DNA from: Chloroflexota bacterium | GTDB taxonomy: Bacteria > Chloroflexota > Anaerolineae > JAAYEA01 | Reading direction: 5' to 3' | Length of the DNA stretch: 36,708 nucleotides | NCBI GenBank assembly: GCA_019873665.1 | Contig: JAIOAV010000034.1 | Span: forward strand, 1-36,708 | In this document: positions 24,226 to 33,346 of the stretch, in pieces | Numbering within the stretch: the first letter of the stretch is position 1 | How the letters are laid out: each line of letters starts with the position of its first letter | Notes under the pieces: model-generated | Database searches by the model: none | What the model saw: only the letters and a program-made list of their open reading frames with translations | What the model was told of the DNA's origin: nothing | Position numbers and translations under genes: made by a program

Positions 24226-25698
24226 ATGATCACGGCGGCGGCACGCACCACCATTCCAGAGATATTGTATCCAGTTATTCGCGAATTGCCCGCGGACATG
24301 GACACACCGATCTCCATCTACCTCAAACTGCGGGGGCTGGGGCCGTCCTTCCTGCTGGAGAGCGTGGAAGGCGGCGAGCACGTGGCCCGTTATTCCTTCA
24401 TCGGCACGCAACCGCGCGCCATCTTGCGTTCGTGGGCGGATCGTATCGTCCTCGAAGAAGGGGGGCAATGGCAAGAGCTCGCACGGCAACAGGGGGACGT
24501 GTTGGAGGTGTTGTGTGCGTATCTTCCCCGCTATGGCGCCTTGCCCCAGGAGGCTCTACCCCGGTTCACCGGCGGCGCGGTGGGCTATATGGGTTATGAT
24601 CTCGTGCGCTCCTTCGAGCGCCTTCCCTCCCGCGCGCCCGACACGCTGGGGCTGCCCGAAGCCGCCTTCCTGATCTGCGATCGCCTGGTCATCTACGATC
24701 ACGTAAAACACCGCCTGCTCATCATCGCTCATGCGCGCGAGACCACATCCGGCGAGCGCTCCTGCGATGAGGCTAACGCGGCCATCGAAGAGACCGTCGC
24801 CCGCCTCAGACGGCCTTTGCCTACGCGCGCCGTTCGCAGCGCGCCCCAGGAGCAGACGGATGATCAGGAGGTCTCCGCCTGCCCCCGTGAAAGGTATGAG
24901 GAGGCGGTGAGGAAGGCGAAAGAATACATCGCTGCCGGCGACATCTTTCAAGTAGTGCTTTCCCGGCGCATCCAGCGGCGTACGCAGGCCCCGCCCTTTG
25001 ATATCTACCGCGCGCTACGACGCATCAATCCCTCGCCTTACATGTTCTATCTGGAACTCCCTGACGGATTGCGCCTGATCGGCTCCTCGCCCGAAGTGCT
25101 CGTGCGCCTGGAAGGAGGCGTCGTGGAGTCGCGCCCGCTGGCGGGAACGCGACCCCGCTCAGCCAAACCGGCAGAGGACAGAGCCTTGGCCGAGGAGCTC
25201 CTCGCCGACCCTAAGGAGCGCGCCGAACACGTCATGTTAGTGGACCTGGCGCGCAACGACTTGGGCCGGGTCTGCCGCTATGGCACGATCTCGCCCACGG
25301 TGCTGATGGAAGTGGAACGTTACTCCCATGTGATGCATATCGTCTCCGATGTGCGCGGCGAGCTTGACCCCGCGCATGACGCTTTCGATGTATTGCGCGC
25401 CTGCTTTCCAGCAGGCACCGTCTCTGGAGCCCCGAAAGTGCGCGCGATGGAGATCATTGACGAATTGGAGCCGGAACGTCGAGGCCCCTATGCCGGAGCC
25501 GTCGGCTACTTTGGCTTCTCCGGCAATATGGACACCTGTATCACCATTCGCACCATTGTCATGCAGGGGAATCGCGTCTTTCTTCAGGCGGGTGCTGGGA
25601 TTGTGGCCGATTCGGATCCCAGCCGCGAGTACGAAGAATCGAACAACAAGTTACGGGCGCTGGCGCAGGCTTTGGCGTTGGCTGAACGCGAGTCCTAG
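24226..25698 (+). CDS. trpE: Anthranilate synthase component I
   Basis: This 490-aa protein converts chorismate and ammonia (from TrpG) to anthranilate, the first step of tryptophan synthesis. The N-terminal domain carries the feedback site motif LLESVEGGEHVARYSF (about residues 40-55), so inhibition by tryptophan is expected. The C-terminal chorismate-binding domain contains GDIFQVVLSRR, RPLAGTRPR, DLARNDLGRV, FPAGTVSGAPK and QAGAGIVADSDP. Start ATG 24226 has AAAGGAGG at ideal spacing; an upstream start at 24154 lies in the terminator and is rejected. It is the first gene of the T-box operon. The gap to trpGD is 78 bases. Confidence 0.97.
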   Translation: MITAAARTTIPEILYPVIRELPADMDTPISIYLKLRGLGPSFLLESVEGGEHVARYSFIGTQPRAILRSWADRIVLEEGGQWQELARQQGDVLEVLCAYLPRYGALPQEALPRFTGGAVGYMGYDLVRSFERLPSRAPDTLGLPEAAFLICDRLVIYDHVKHRLLIIAHARETTSGERSCDEANAAIEETVARLRRPLPTRAVRSAPQEQTDDQEVSACPRERYEEAVRKAKEYIAAGDIFQVVLSRRIQRRTQAPPFDIYRALRRINPSPYMFYLELPDGLRLIGSSPEVLVRLEGGVVESRPLAGTRPRSAKPAEDRALAEELLADPKERAEHVMLVDLARNDLGRVCRYGTISPTVLMEVERYSHVMHIVSDVRGELDPAHDAFDVLRACFPAGTVSGAPKVRAMEIIDELEPERRGPYAGAVGYFGFSGNMDTCITIRTIVMQGNRVFLQAGAGIVADSDPSREYEESNNKLRALAQALALAERES

Positions 25699-25776
25699 TT
25701 TCCAGCCATCGGCGGCCAATGGTCAGCTCTGGCTCTCGATGGCTGGGCAAAAAGTGAGAAAAAACAGGAGGTCACG

Positions 25777-27420
25777 GTGATTATCGTTATTGACAATTAT
25801 GATTCTTTTACCTACAACCTTGTCCAGTATTTGGGCGATCTGGGGGCGGAACCGCTGGTCTTTCGCAATGATCGCGCCACCATCGGCGAGCTGGCCAGCA
25901 TGCGGCCCTCGCACATCGTTATCTCTCCCGGTCCAGGGTCGCCGGACAAGGACGCGGGCATCTCGAACGAGGTGATCCGCCACTTTCACGGCCAGGTGCC
26001 CATCTTGGGCGTATGCCTGGGCCACCAGTGCATCGCGCACACCTTTGGGGGGCGCGTGGTGCGGGCGACGCGGCTCATGCATGGCAAGGTGTCCCGCATC
26101 AACCACCAGGGAGGACGGCTTTTTGTCGGTATCCCCACTTCTTTTGAGGCCACGCGCTATCACTCCCTCATTGTCGAGGAGCCGCTCCCGTCCGAACTGC
26201 AGGTTCTCGCGCGCACTCCTGAGGGAGAGGTCATGGCCTTGCGCCACCGCGCAGCGCCCACATATGGCCTGCAGTTTCACCCCGAGTCGATCCTAACGCC
26301 CCACGGCAAAAGGCTTTTGGCGAATTTTGTGGCCCTCACGGCAAAAGACACAGCAGAGCCTGAGGCCGAACAGCAATCGCCCATCGAGCTATCGGCGGCC
26401 ATCGAGCGCACGCTATTGCATGACCACCTCTCGGAATCCGAGGCGGAGGCGGTGATGATGCGGATCATGAACGGCGAAGCAACGCCGGCGCAGATCGGCG
26501 CTTACCTCGCGGCGCTGCGCGCCAAGGGCGAGACGGTGGTCGAGATCATCGGCTTTGCCCGCGCCATGCGCCGACAGGCCACCCCCGTCCATGCCACGCG
26601 CCATCCCCTGGTCGATACCTGTGGCACGGGCGGCGATAGGGCCAATACCTTCAATATCTCCACGGCGGCCGCGTTCGTCGTGGCCGGGGCGGGTCTGGCC
26701 GTGGCCAAACACGGCAACCGCTCGGTCTCTAGCCGCTGCGGCAGCGCCGATGTACTGCAAGCCCTGGGGGTCAAGCTTGACCTGCCCGCCGAGGCCCTGG
26801 GGCGCTGTATAGACGAGGTCGGTTTCGGTTTTCTCTTTGCGCCCATGCTGCACCCGGCGATGAAACACGCCCTTGCTCCGCGCAAAGAGATGGGCGTGCG
26901 CACCGTGTTCAACATCCTGGGGCCACTGACTAACCCGGCTGGAGCCTCGGTACAGGTCATGGGAGTATACGATAGCGCGCTGACTAGGCCGCTCGCGCAG
27001 GCGCTAGGGGAGCTGGGCAGCGAGGCGGCGTTCGTGGTGGCTAGCGCCGACGGCATGGACGAACTCACCACCGCCGGCCCGAATCACGTGGCCAGCCTGC
27101 GCCATGGCCAAGTCACGAGTTTCGACCTGGATGCCGCGACCTATGGCCTGCAGCGAGCTGCCCCCAGCGATCTACGTGGCGGCGATGCAGCCGAGAACGC
27201 CCGCATCTGTCGCCAAGTTCTCTCCGGAGCGCAGGGGCCACATCGTGATGTGGTGCTCTTGAACGCGGCGGCGGCGCTGGTGGCGGCGAGCCAGGCGGAG
27301 GATATGCAGGAGGGGCTGGTCAGAGCAGCCGAGTCGGTGGACAGCGGGCGCGCCTTGCAGGTGCTGCAGAGCCTCATCGCTTTCACCACATCGGCGCAAC
27401 CGGCACAGAGGGCGGCATGA
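25777..27420 (+). CDS. trpGD: Fused anthranilate synthase component II / anthranilate phosphoribosyltransferase
   Basis: This 547-aa bifunctional protein starts at GTG 25777 behind AGGAGGT. Residues 1-190 are the TrpG glutamine amidotransferase, with nucleophile Cys in GVCLGHQ (about residue 80) and the His/Glu pair in QFHPES (about 167-172). A short Glu/Gln-rich linker follows. Residues about 205-545 are TrpD, which attaches phosphoribosyl pyrophosphate to anthranilate: CGTGGD (about 282-287), KHGNRSVSS (about 311-319) and LGPLTNPA. The same fusion is known from Escherichia coli and some other lineages. Both catalytic sites look intact. Its stop overlaps trpC (ATGA). Confidence 0.96.
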   Translation: MIIVIDNYDSFTYNLVQYLGDLGAEPLVFRNDRATIGELASMRPSHIVISPGPGSPDKDAGISNEVIRHFHGQVPILGVCLGHQCIAHTFGGRVVRATRLMHGKVSRINHQGGRLFVGIPTSFEATRYHSLIVEEPLPSELQVLARTPEGEVMALRHRAAPTYGLQFHPESILTPHGKRLLANFVALTAKDTAEPEAEQQSPIELSAAIERTLLHDHLSESEAEAVMMRIMNGEATPAQIGAYLAALRAKGETVVEIIGFARAMRRQATPVHATRHPLVDTCGTGGDRANTFNISTAAAFVVAGAGLAVAKHGNRSVSSRCGSADVLQALGVKLDLPAEALGRCIDEVGFGFLFAPMLHPAMKHALAPRKEMGVRTVFNILGPLTNPAGASVQVMGVYDSALTRPLAQALGELGSEAAFVVASADGMDELTTAGPNHVASLRHGQVTSFDLDAATYGLQRAAPSDLRGGDAAENARICRQVLSGAQGPHRDVVLLNAAAALVAASQAEDMQEGLVRAAESVDSGRALQVLQSLIAFTTSAQPAQRAA

Positions 27421-28211
27421 TTCTGGATCAGATCGTTGAGACCACGTGGGCGGCCATAGCCGAACGTAAAGCAAGCTGCCCCGAATCCCTGTTACGCGAG
27501 CGGATGCAGGACGCTCCAACGCCGATCAACGTGCTGGCGAGGTTGCGCGACCCAGGAGTCTCGATCATCGCCGAAGTGAAGCGGGCTTCGCCTTCGCGCG
27601 GGGCGCTGAACCTATCCCTTGAGCCGGCGGCTCTGGCTTTAGACTATGCTCGCGCCGGGGCCGACGCGATCTCGGTATTGACGGAGGGCGCCCATTTCCG
27701 CGGATCGCTCGAGGATTTGAGCGCCGCGCGGCGCGGCTTGCGCGAGGCAGGGATAGTGTGTCCGCTGCTGCGCAAAGACTTTGTCGTGGATGCCTATCAG
27801 TTGCTGGAGGCGCGGGCGCATGGGGCAGACCTGGTGCTGCTGATTGCCGCCATCCTGGATGATGAGGCACTGGCCCACCTGTACGAGGAAGCGTCTTGCC
27901 TGGGACTCACGCCACTCGTGGAGATCCATGACGAGCGAGAGCTAAGACGCGCTATGTGGCTACATCCGGCTGTCGTGGGAATCAACAACCGCAACCTCCG
28001 CGACTTGACCGTTGACTTGGGGGTGACTCGCCGGCTGCGCCCGCTTCTGCCTGACTCTTGCCTGATCGTCTCGGAGAGCGGCATTCACACCCCGGCACAG
28101 GTGCGCGAGTTAGCGCAGATGCAAGTCCATGCCGCGCTCGTCGGCGAAGCGCTGGTGACGGCGCAGGATCCCGCCGCGATGCTGTGTGCTCTCAGGAAGG
28201 CGGGGCGATGA
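27417..28211 (+). CDS. trpC: Indole-3-glycerol-phosphate synthase
   Basis: This 264-aa TIM-barrel enzyme closes the ring of carboxyphenylamino-deoxyribulose phosphate to give indole-3-glycerol phosphate. Visible motifs are EVKRASPSRG (catalytic Lys region, about residues 52-61), LLRKDFVVD, VGINNRNLRDL and SESGIHTPAQV, all in the family order. Length is normal. ATG 27417 overlaps the trpGD stop as ATGA, which implies translational coupling. The trpF start overlaps its own stop in the same way. It is not fused to TrpF, unlike in E. coli. Confidence 0.96.
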   Translation: MILDQIVETTWAAIAERKASCPESLLRERMQDAPTPINVLARLRDPGVSIIAEVKRASPSRGALNLSLEPAALALDYARAGADAISVLTEGAHFRGSLEDLSAARRGLREAGIVCPLLRKDFVVDAYQLLEARAHGADLVLLIAAILDDEALAHLYEEASCLGLTPLVEIHDERELRRAMWLHPAVVGINNRNLRDLTVDLGVTRRLRPLLPDSCLIVSESGIHTPAQVRELAQMQVHAALVGEALVTAQDPAAMLCALRKAGR

Positions 28212-28840
28212 TCGCGGTCAAGATCTGCGGTTTGACCAATCTCCAGGATGCGCGCTGGGCGTGGCAGAGTGGGGCTAACCTTCTGGGCTTTGTCTTTGTG
28301 CCCTCCAGCCCGCGCTATGTGCCACCTGCCGAGGCGGCCCGTATCATTCGCGCCCTTAACGCGGAGGATTGCCCGCTCCGCTTCGTCGGCGTTTTTGCTG
28401 ACGCCCCTCGCGAGATGGTGCAACGGGTGATGCGGGAATGTGCGCTACACCTGGCGCAACTGCACGGTCACGAGCTGCCCAGCTATGCGCGCGCCATCGG
28501 CTCGGAGGTGATCGTGGCCCGGCGCGTGCGTGAGGGATTCTCGTGGGCCGAGCTGGCTCCCTATGCAGCGTGGGCCTACCTGCTCGACAGCAGCACCCCA
28601 GGGCAACTCGGAGGCACGGGGCAGTCCTGGCGGTGGGACCTGTTGCCCAAAGACGGTCGGCCATTTCCTAGGATCATGGTGGCCGGCGGGCTGAGGCCGG
28701 AGAATGTGCAAGAAGCCATCCGCCAGGTCAGACCGTGGGGAGTGGATGTCTCATCCGGCGTGGAGGCTTGCCCGGGCCAAAAAGACCCCAGCCGCGTGAG
28801 ACGCTTTATCGAAATGGTGCGAGAGGAGGAGCAACGGTGA
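28208..28840 (+). CDS. trpF: Phosphoribosylanthranilate isomerase
   Basis: This 210-aa TIM barrel catalyses the Amadori rearrangement of phosphoribosylanthranilate. The N-terminal KICGLTN (general base Cys, about residues 5-11), [25 protein letters not shown] and the C-terminal [15 protein letters not shown] phosphate site are all present. ATG 28208 overlaps the trpC stop; a longer frame from 28058 lies wholly within trpC and is rejected. The stop overlaps the GTG of trpB. Length and motifs are typical. Confidence 0.96.
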   Translation: MIAVKICGLTNLQDARWAWQSGANLLGFVFVPSSPRYVPPAEAARIIRALNAEDCPLRFVGVFADAPREMVQRVMRECALHLAQLHGHELPSYARAIGSEVIVARRVREGFSWAELAPYAAWAYLLDSSTPGQLGGTGQSWRWDLLPKDGRPFPRIMVAGGLRPENVQEAIRQVRPWGVDVSSGVEACPGQKDPSRVRRFIEMVREEEQR

Positions 28841-30036
28841 GCGCAGCAACATCCAGCGTGTCGGTGCGCAGCGATCCTGACGAGCGTGGATACTTTGGCG
28901 CTTACGGCGGACGGTTTGTGCCCGAGACACTCATGGCCCCGCTCTTGGAGCTGACAGACGCCTACAAGGCCGCCCGCGGGGATGCGGCCTTCCAGACCGC
29001 CTTAGATGACTTGTTGCGGCATTACGTCGGGCGCCCCACCGCCCTGACCCACTGCGCGCGCTTGAGCCAAGCTTGTGGCGGGGCGCAGATCTGGCTCAAG
29101 CGCGAGGACCTGGCCCACACCGGTGCGCACAAGATCAATAACGCCCTGGGCCAGGCGCTACTCGCCCAGCGCATGGGCAAGACGCGCCTCATCGCGGAAA
29201 CGGGCGCGGGGCAACACGGCGTGGCCACCGCGACCGCCGCGGCCCTGCTCGGCATGTCCTGTGCCGTCTATATGGGAACCGACGATATGCAGCGCCAGGC
29301 CTCCAACGTGCTGCGTATGCGCTTGCTGAACGCTGAGGTGTATCCTGTGGAGGCCGGAAACCGCACGCTCAAAGACGCCATCAACGCGGCTCTGCGCGAT
29401 TGGGCGCTAAACGCGCGACATAGCCACTATCTGCTCGGATCCGCTCTCGGCCCTCACCCCTATCCCATGATGGTGCGCGATTTCCAGAGCATCATTGGGC
29501 GGGAGGCGCGCACGCAAATCCTGGAGCAAGCCGGGCGGTTGCCCGATGTCTTGGTGGCCTGTGTGGGTGGGGGGTCGAACGCCATCGGCCTCTTTCACGC
29601 CTTTCTCGATGATCCCGTCGAAATGGTGGGTGTGGAGGCAGGAGGAGAGGGCATTCCGACCGGTCGCCACGCAGCGCGCTTTGCGGATGCGCGACGTGGG
29701 CGCATCGGTGTCTTGCAGGGCGTCAAGACCTATGTTCTACAGGACGACGACGGCCAGATCGCCGCCACCCATTCGGTCTCGGCAGGGCTTGACTATCCCT
29801 CGGTGGGGCCGGAGCACGCCTATCTGCGGGACATGGGGCGCGCGCACTATACGACGGCGAGCGATGAACAGGCCCTTGGGGCGTTCCAAATGCTCGCGCG
29901 GTACGAGGGCATCCTTCCTGCCCTCGAATCCGCGCATGCCATCGCGGAAGCCGTGCGCCTCGCTGCAACGATGCCTCAAGACGGGCTGATTTTGGTCAAC
30001 CTTTCGGGGCGGGGGCACCTGGAGGGATGCCCATGA
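28837..30036 (+). CDS. trpB: Tryptophan synthase beta chain
   Basis: This 399-aa pyridoxal-phosphate enzyme condenses indole and serine to tryptophan. The N-terminal [15 protein letters not shown] is diagnostic of the TrpB1 class. The PLP lysine is in [13 protein letters not shown] (about residue 98), the phosphate-binding loop is GGGSNAIG (about 244-251), and [13 protein letters not shown] carries the catalytic Glu region. The start is GTG 28837, overlapping the trpF stop as GTGA, with GAGGAGGAG upstream. The product forms the alpha-beta complex with TrpA encoded next. Confidence 0.97.
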   Translation: MSAATSSVSVRSDPDERGYFGAYGGRFVPETLMAPLLELTDAYKAARGDAAFQTALDDLLRHYVGRPTALTHCARLSQACGGAQIWLKREDLAHTGAHKINNALGQALLAQRMGKTRLIAETGAGQHGVATATAAALLGMSCAVYMGTDDMQRQASNVLRMRLLNAEVYPVEAGNRTLKDAINAALRDWALNARHSHYLLGSALGPHPYPMMVRDFQSIIGREARTQILEQAGRLPDVLVACVGGGSNAIGLFHAFLDDPVEMVGVEAGGEGIPTGRHAARFADARRGRIGVLQGVKTYVLQDDDGQIAATHSVSAGLDYPSVGPEHAYLRDMGRAHYTTASDEQALGAFQMLARYEGILPALESAHAIAEAVRLAATMPQDGLILVNLSGRGHLEGCP

Positions 30037-30836
30037 CCGGACCACATAGAAGGCACGGAGCGGCGGCGCTGCAGGCAGCATTTGACGCTGCTCACGAAAA
30101 GGGACGTTGCGCCCTGATCACGTATATAACCCTGGGATACCCTGCTCCCACAGAGACTCCATGCCTGGCCAAGGCGTTGCAGGAGGGTGGCGCGGACATA
30201 ATCGAACTGGGTGTGCCCTTCTCCGACCCTGTAGCCGACGGGCCAACGATTCAGCGCGCCAGTTACACGGCTCTCCGCGCGGGGATGACGCTGCGGGGAT
30301 GCATGGTGCTCGCGACCCGTCTCCGCCAGGAAGGGGTCACGGTACCACTGATGTTCATGGGATACTATAACCCCATTCTCAACTATGGATTGGAGGCCTA
30401 TGCAGGCGACTGCGCCGACAGCGGCATTGATGGACTCGTTGTGCCCGATCTCCCGCTAGAAGAAGCTGAGCCTCTGCGCGAGGCATGTCAGCGCCACGAC
30501 GTGGCCCTGGTGTTCCTCGTCGCCCCAACGACGCCGATAGATCGCATTGTTCGCCTGGTGGAGGCTACGAGCGGGTTCCTTTACGTCGTATCGCGTATGG
30601 GCACGACCGGGGTCGGGCTTGGCCTTGATGCGGATCTCGCCCAGTACCTGGCGCTCGTGCGTCGTTACACCCAGAAGCCGCTCGCTCTGGGCTTTGGCAT
30701 CTCCACTCCTGACCAGGTGCGTGCGCTGGCCCCACAAGTGAACGGCCTCATTGTGGGCAGCGCTATCGTCGAGCAGGCGACGAGAGGCCCTGGAATGCTG
30801 CGTGCTTACGTGTGTTCTCTGCGCGCAGCGCTTTGA
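30033..30836 (+). CDS. trpA: Tryptophan synthase alpha chain
   Basis: This 267-aa TIM barrel cleaves indole-3-glycerol phosphate and channels indole to TrpB. The catalytic Glu is in [11 protein letters not shown] and the catalytic Asp in [20 protein letters not shown] and [10 protein letters not shown] complete the family pattern. Two close ATG codons exist, 30027 and 30033. The second is preferred because it overlaps the trpB stop as ATGA, like the other joints in this operon, and has GGAGGG at better spacing. It is the last gene of the operon. Confidence 0.95.
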   Translation: MTGPHRRHGAAALQAAFDAAHEKGRCALITYITLGYPAPTETPCLAKALQEGGADIIELGVPFSDPVADGPTIQRASYTALRAGMTLRGCMVLATRLRQEGVTVPLMFMGYYNPILNYGLEAYAGDCADSGIDGLVVPDLPLEEAEPLREACQRHDVALVFLVAPTTPIDRIVRLVEATSGFLYVVSRMGTTGVGLGLDADLAQYLALVRRYTQKPLALGFGISTPDQVRALAPQVNGLIVGSAIVEQATRGPGMLRAYVCSLRAAL

Positions 30837-31047
30837 GCCTCGTTGGCAGGCGCGCAAACTCAAATGATAATCTAACCGGGGGCTGAGGAGTGGACAGGGT
30901 GGTAGCAAGATAGGGTCAGCGAATTGCAGCAGCCTGACCAAACTGGATCAGGACGGCCATTAGCTGCCGACCTCAGATCACTCCCCCACAGGCTCGTTCT
31001 CCCCAACTTGATGAGACCCACAAATCGCGTATGATGATTTCATCCTT
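30837..31047. other. Intergenic stretch after trpA
   Basis: No gene is seen. GGTCAG and CTGACC near 30914-30941 could form a 6-bp hairpin without a U-tract, a weak candidate for the operon end. AGGGTGGTAGCAAGA resembles a T-box superficially but lacks the conserved core. Confidence 0.4.
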
Positions 31048-31066
31048 TATATGACTTGATCATATA
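31048..31066. promoter_or_regulatory. Candidate PadR operator
   Basis: TATATGA (31048-31054) and TCATATA (31060-31066) form a perfect 7-bp inverted repeat with a 5-base spacer, 29 bases ahead of the PadR start codon. AT-rich dyads of this kind are typical targets of PadR repressors, which usually control themselves. Confidence 0.55.
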
Positions 31067-31095
31067 TAGAAGGTGCGTCTTGAGGAGAAGCTACG

Positions 31096-31500
31096 ATGTG
31101 TACCGGATCATGTCACGGTCATGGACAGATGGAAGGGGAATGCCAGATCTCTGGCGGATGGGTCAGGGGCCTCTTGCAGCCCCGCCTGATCCTGCTTTTG
31201 CTGCAAAAGCCAGCCCACGGCTACGAGCTGATGGAGCGGCTATCCGAGAGCGCGGACATGCCGGGCGCCGACCCTGGCTTGCTCTATCGCACCCTACGCC
31301 AACTGGAGAGTGAGGGACTGCTGCGCTCCAGCTGGGATACCGAGGGGCAGGGGCCCGCGCGGCGCCTCTACGAGGTGACCCCGGAAGGGGTGGATTTCCT
31401 GCATGCCTGGGCGGTGAGGGTCCAGCAGATTCGTCGGCGTTTGGGGCAGTTCCTGGAGCAATATGAGACCCACTTTCAGGTGGAAGCGTGGCGCAGATGA
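31096..31500 (+). CDS. PadR-family transcriptional regulator with Cys/His-rich N-terminus
   Basis: This 134-aa winged-helix regulator has the PadR domain LILLLLQKPAHGYELMERL, GLLYRTLRQLESEGLL and the wing GPARRLYEVTPEGVDFL, followed by a short dimerisation helix. The first 16 residues, MCTGSCHGHGQMEGEC, hold three Cys and two His, unlike classical PadR. They could bind a metal or haem or act as a redox sensor, which is inference. ATG 31096 follows GAGGAGAAG. An inverted repeat lies just upstream. The stop overlaps the start of the HEAT-repeat gene (ATGA at 31497), so the two are one unit. Confidence 0.88.
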   Translation: MCTGSCHGHGQMEGECQISGGWVRGLLQPRLILLLLQKPAHGYELMERLSESADMPGADPGLLYRTLRQLESEGLLRSSWDTEGQGPARRLYEVTPEGVDFLHAWAVRVQQIRRRLGQFLEQYETHFQVEAWRR

Positions 31501-32201
31501 TCCGCGACGCGATTATCCCACTGGCAGCACTCCGCGATCATGCCGGGTTGGTCGAGGAGGCACTCGAGGCGATCGTCGCCTACAACGCCGGGGTTGAACT
31601 TGCACAGGAGTCGGGCTCTGCACTCCTATCCGAGCTACCTCCCACCACACGCGTGAGCTTGTTGCGTGATGCCTTGGCCAGCCCAAACTGGTCAGAGCGG
31701 CAGAGCGCGGCGGAGCATCTAGGGAAGCTGGGCCCAGCGGCCAAAGAGGCAGTCCCTGATCTCTTACGACACCTCAATAGCGATAATCCCCGCGTCTTTG
31801 CCGCCGCAGCGAGGGCACTGGGGCGCATCGGGCCGGAGCCCGGGGTCGTCGAGGGGCTCATTAGTGCCATCGCCAGTGACACCGAGGATCCGCAAGTGGC
31901 TCCGATAGAGGCACTGATCGACATCGGCCCGCCGGCCATCCCGCAACTCGTTGCAGCATTGCGTCACGACTGGCTTGCGGAATCCAACGACATTCGGGAG
32001 GGAGCTGCCTACGCGCTAGGCCGGATGGGCCCTACCGCGACAGAGGCGGTTCCAGGGCTAGTAGAGGCCCTGCGTAATGATTGCTCCTACGTGCGCCGTG
32101 CAGCCTACTTGGCACTCCAGGCGATTACAGGTCATGATTTCGGCAATGACTACAACCGATGGTACGAGTGGCTGCAGACTTGGGATGGAGGCGGTGGCTG
32201 A
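31488..32201 (+). CDS. HEAT-repeat protein
   Basis: This 237-aa protein consists mainly of HEAT-type alpha-solenoid repeats. At least four are visible: LLRDALASPNWSERQSAAEHLGKLG, LLRHLNSDNPRVFAAAARALGRIG (each about 30 residues per repeat), then LIDIGPPAIPQLVAAL and GAAYALGRMGPTATEAVPGL. The N-terminal 60 residues are helical and not repeat-like. No enzyme motif is present, so a scaffold or protein-binding role is likely. The start may be GTG 31488 or ATG 31497; the latter overlaps the PadR stop. Coupling to a PadR regulator suggests it helps the regulator or acts in the response it controls. Confidence 0.85.
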   Translation: MAQMIRDAIIPLAALRDHAGLVEEALEAIVAYNAGVELAQESGSALLSELPPTTRVSLLRDALASPNWSERQSAAEHLGKLGPAAKEAVPDLLRHLNSDNPRVFAAAARALGRIGPEPGVVEGLISAIASDTEDPQVAPIEALIDIGPPAIPQLVAALRHDWLAESNDIREGAAYALGRMGPTATEAVPGLVEALRNDCSYVRRAAYLALQAITGHDFGNDYNRWYEWLQTWDGGGG

Positions 32202-32504
32202 GCCAAACGCGGTCACGGGCAGGAGAGCCATCAACCGCGTGGGTAGCAATCCAGACCTCGCCCTTCGGGGCATTGGTCCCACGGATCGCCGCTCGTGCGG
32301 GATCGTGCGCCACGCAGCTCGGATAGTGTTCACCAAAAGAGTGCGGTAAAAGTCAAGTGACGAGTTGAGGCCGGAAATGGCCCTTAAGAACCGAAAGAGG
32401 GACAGCGCCGACCAAGCCTGCCCAACTTGGTGTGAGCTTGCCGAGTGCGCTCTGTGACGGCTTGACGCTGAAGGGGGTCCGATGGCTTAGCCTGTCGGAC
32501 TTGG
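32202..32504. other. Gene-free stretch beside the IS110 remnant
   Basis: No convincing gene is seen. On the minus strand, ACTTGACTTTTACCGCAC near 32340-32360 resembles sequence found just past IS110-type transposase genes and may mark that element's end. The rest shows no repeat or regulatory pattern that I can support. Confidence 0.35.
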
Positions 32505-32529
32505 TCAGCACAGCCGATGGAGCTGGGGT

Positions 32530-33290
32530 TCAGGGTATGGCTGCACCTCCTGGGCGATAGGGCTCGTTGCGGTGTAGCAGACCGATGACGAGGCCAATGC
32601 CCTTGCGGGCGGTCGGGACCAAAGCCCGCTTGTGGTGATGTTTGGTCGCCTCCCGATACTTGCGGGAGTAGAAGGCGGCGTACTCTGGGATCGAGCGTCG
32701 CATGCGGTCAGCAGCCTGGATGAAGTAGTAGCGCAGGTAGCGGTTGCCGGTCTTGGCCAGATGCCGGTCTTCGGCTTCAAAGTCGCCGGAGGCGGAACGA
32801 GGCCACCAGAGTCCCGCGATCTTGGCGACGGCATCCTCGGCGTCGCGCAAGTTGCGAGGGCGTTCCCGTTGGCGCTGCGGGTCCCACTTGAGGCCTTGCA
32901 GGTAACGGTGGTATCGCCGACTTCGGCGCCGATACCGGCGGAGAAGACGGGGCCGATGCCGGGGATGGTGGTGAGGGTGACGATGGCCGGCCGGCCCTCG
33001 ATCTCGCGCATCAGCAGGTCGCGGGCAACCGAAGGTTGCATCATATCCTCAAACACGCCGGCCTTCAGCTAACGCTGCGTCTGCTGGTAGACGGTGTGCC
33101 ATGGCGGCAGGTCATGGGCCATCATGCGCCAATGCATACCGCCGCGCACGAGACAGCACAGGCCACTGAACACCTCGCGCAAGGAGTGGCCCCGTTGCGG
33201 GGCATCTTCCCTCATCAGGGTCAGGTAGGGCGCCACAAATGCCCATTCGTCATCCGATACATCACTTGGATAAGCTTTTCGCGTCGTCAT
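32530..33290 (-). pseudogene. Chimeric IS5 / IS110 transposase remnant
   Basis: The gene starts at ATG 33290 as an IS5-type N-terminus (YPSDVSDDEWAFVAPYL, WRMMAHDLPPWHTVY), nearly the same as the copy at 18916. An in-frame TAG at 33071-33069 replaces the Trp seen in that copy. It resumes as FEDMMQPSVARD and MREIEGRP, and at about 32998 switches without a break to an IS110-type C-terminus (LTTIPGIGPVFSAGIGAEVGD). After a frameshift near 32930 comes SGDFEAEDRHLAKTGNRYLRYYF and KHHHKRALV. The IS110 N-terminal RuvC-like part is absent. It arose by deletion or recombination between two elements. It cannot encode a working transposase. Confidence 0.8.
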
Positions 33291-33316
33291 AGCCCCAGTA
33301 TACCAAACTCTGGGGC

Positions 33317-33336
33317 GGAAAGTGCATAACAGGCTC
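33317..33336 (-). repeat. IS5-type terminal repeat
   Basis: Read on the minus strand, GAGCCTGTTATGCACTTTCC matches the left end of the IS5-type element at 18873 at all but one of the first 18 positions. No partner end is seen, consistent with loss of the distal half. Confidence 0.75.
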
Positions 33337-33346
33337 TGGTTTGCTG

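Noticed and set aside
30885-30905. Second T-box after trpA
   Set aside because: Only a short resemblance to the T-box core; no Stem I, specifier or terminator.
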